Of a stretch of 64,000 nt of DNA, positions 63,612 through 64,000 are shown piece by piece. Under the pieces are notes generated by a model. The model worked only from the letters and a program-made list of their open reading frames with translations. It was not told where the DNA came from and ran no database searches. Numbering within the stretch: the stretch's first letter is position 1; the number at the start of each line of letters is the position of its first letter. Source of the stretch: JAUUZQ01 sp964538375 (lineage in GTDB: Bacteria > Bacteroidota > Bacteroidia > Bacteroidales > GCA-2748055); assembly GCA_964538375.1 (NCBI GenBank), contig CAZIFQ010000007.1, positions 1 to 64,000 on the forward strand, given 5' to 3'. The position numbers were made by a program, and so were the translations under genes.

Positions 63612-64000
63612 GTGAGCTTAGATATAGCATCCATACGAAGGGATTTTCCCATACTTAGCCAGCAGGTTTACGATAAACCACTGATCTACCTGGACAATGG
63701 TGCCACCACCCAAAAACCAAAGATTGTTCTGGAAACCTTGCAAGACTTATATACCAGGAAGAACAGTTCTATACACAGGGGCATCCACTTTTTAAGCGAG
63801 CAGATGACTGAATTGTATGAAGAAGCAAGGGATACGGTCAGGGAATTTATCAATGCCCTCTCCACAACAGAGATCGTTTTTACCCATGGAACTACCAGTG
63901 CCATTAATGCAGTGGCCTTCTCGTTTGGTGAAAAATATGTGAATGAAGGAGATGAAATACTTATCTCCAATATGGAACACCATTCCAACATTGTACCCTG
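63612..64000 (+). CDS. sufS: Cysteine desulfurase SufS (partial, runs off the window)
   Basis: About 129 residues are present from a GTG at 63612 (VSLDIASIRRDFPILSQQVY), 10 bp after sufD. YLDNGATTQKPKIVLETLQD, NSSIHRGIHFLSE, IVFTHGTTSAINAVAFSFG and SNMEHHSNIVP are the N-terminal PLP-fold segments of SufS/CsdA. The PLP lysine and the active cysteine lie beyond the window end. Confidence 0.93.
   Translation, partial: MSLDIASIRRDFPILSQQVYDKPLIYLDNGATTQKPKIVLETLQDLYTRKNSSIHRGIHFLSEQMTELYEEARDTVREFINALSTTEIVFTHGTTSAINAVAFSFGEKYVNEGDEILISNMEHHSNIVP

Overview
The window comes from a Bacteroidota chromosome, most likely a marine or sediment Bacteroidales/Marinilabiliales-type organism (inference). 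The evidence is a giant SprA type IX secretion (T9SS) translocon, secreted proteins with C-terminal T9SS sorting domains, a fused LpxC-FabZ, SprB-type repeats, a ruvA-sprA-gcvH neighbourhood, and promoters of the Bacteroidota type (TTTG, 19-22 bp, TAnnTTTG). No rRNA operon and no CRISPR array were seen.

Layout. 1-4076 is chromosome: a T9SS-exported protein behind a tandemly duplicated leader, an aminotransferase coupled to the remnant of a zinc peptidase, and an Lrp/AsnC regulator. 4077-27721 is an integrative element of about 23.6 kb in the 3' end of an initiator tRNA gene. It is bounded by a 19-bp direct repeat and has paired TTTCAGT arm-type motifs near both ends. 27722-64000 is chromosome: sulfatase, superoxide reductase, a Crp-type regulator, pepA, pdxA, gcvH, sprA, ruvA, rimP-nusA-infB, an HD phosphohydrolase, lpxD-lpxC/fabZ-lpxA, a GH43 enzyme, a CotH/LTD surface protein, thiL, and sufBCD with the start of sufS.

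The element. Its left end has a core module: tyrosine recombinase, a protein of unknown function, an excisionase-type HTH protein, an SF3-type helicase and a membrane-anchored HTH protein. The rest is largely defence-like cargo: a DUF5131 (Gp37/Gp68) three-Cys protein with its TcmP partner; a HEPN-like protein beside a PD-(D/E)XK-DUF5655 protein and a broken membrane/coiled-coil gene; an MmeI-like type IIL restriction-modification enzyme next to a small PD-(D/E)XK protein; and several gene pairs I cannot name. A related CCCAA/TTGGG-rich sequence recurs between these blocks, and two 34-bp copies flank one gene pair. A 47-nt 3' half of a CAU-anticodon tRNA inside the element suggests a second, older integration event. 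A RadC-like JAB protein, small secreted or membrane proteins and a SprB-repeat/FISUMP surface protein fill the right end. No relaxase, coupling protein, conjugation or capsid gene was seen, so the element looks mobilised by others, satellite-like or decayed.

How the parts fit. The chromosomal surface proteins (423-1286 and 55124-58714) carry sorting domains for the T9SS whose translocon is encoded here. lpxD-lpxC/fabZ-lpxA makes lipid A and fatty-acid precursors. rimP-nusA-infB is the classic translation/transcription operon. sufBCDS assembles Fe-S clusters. Gene fragments (peptidase, histidine kinase, AraC-family C-terminus, tRNA pieces) mark places where DNA was lost or gained. Coordinates were counted by eye and may be off by one or two bases.
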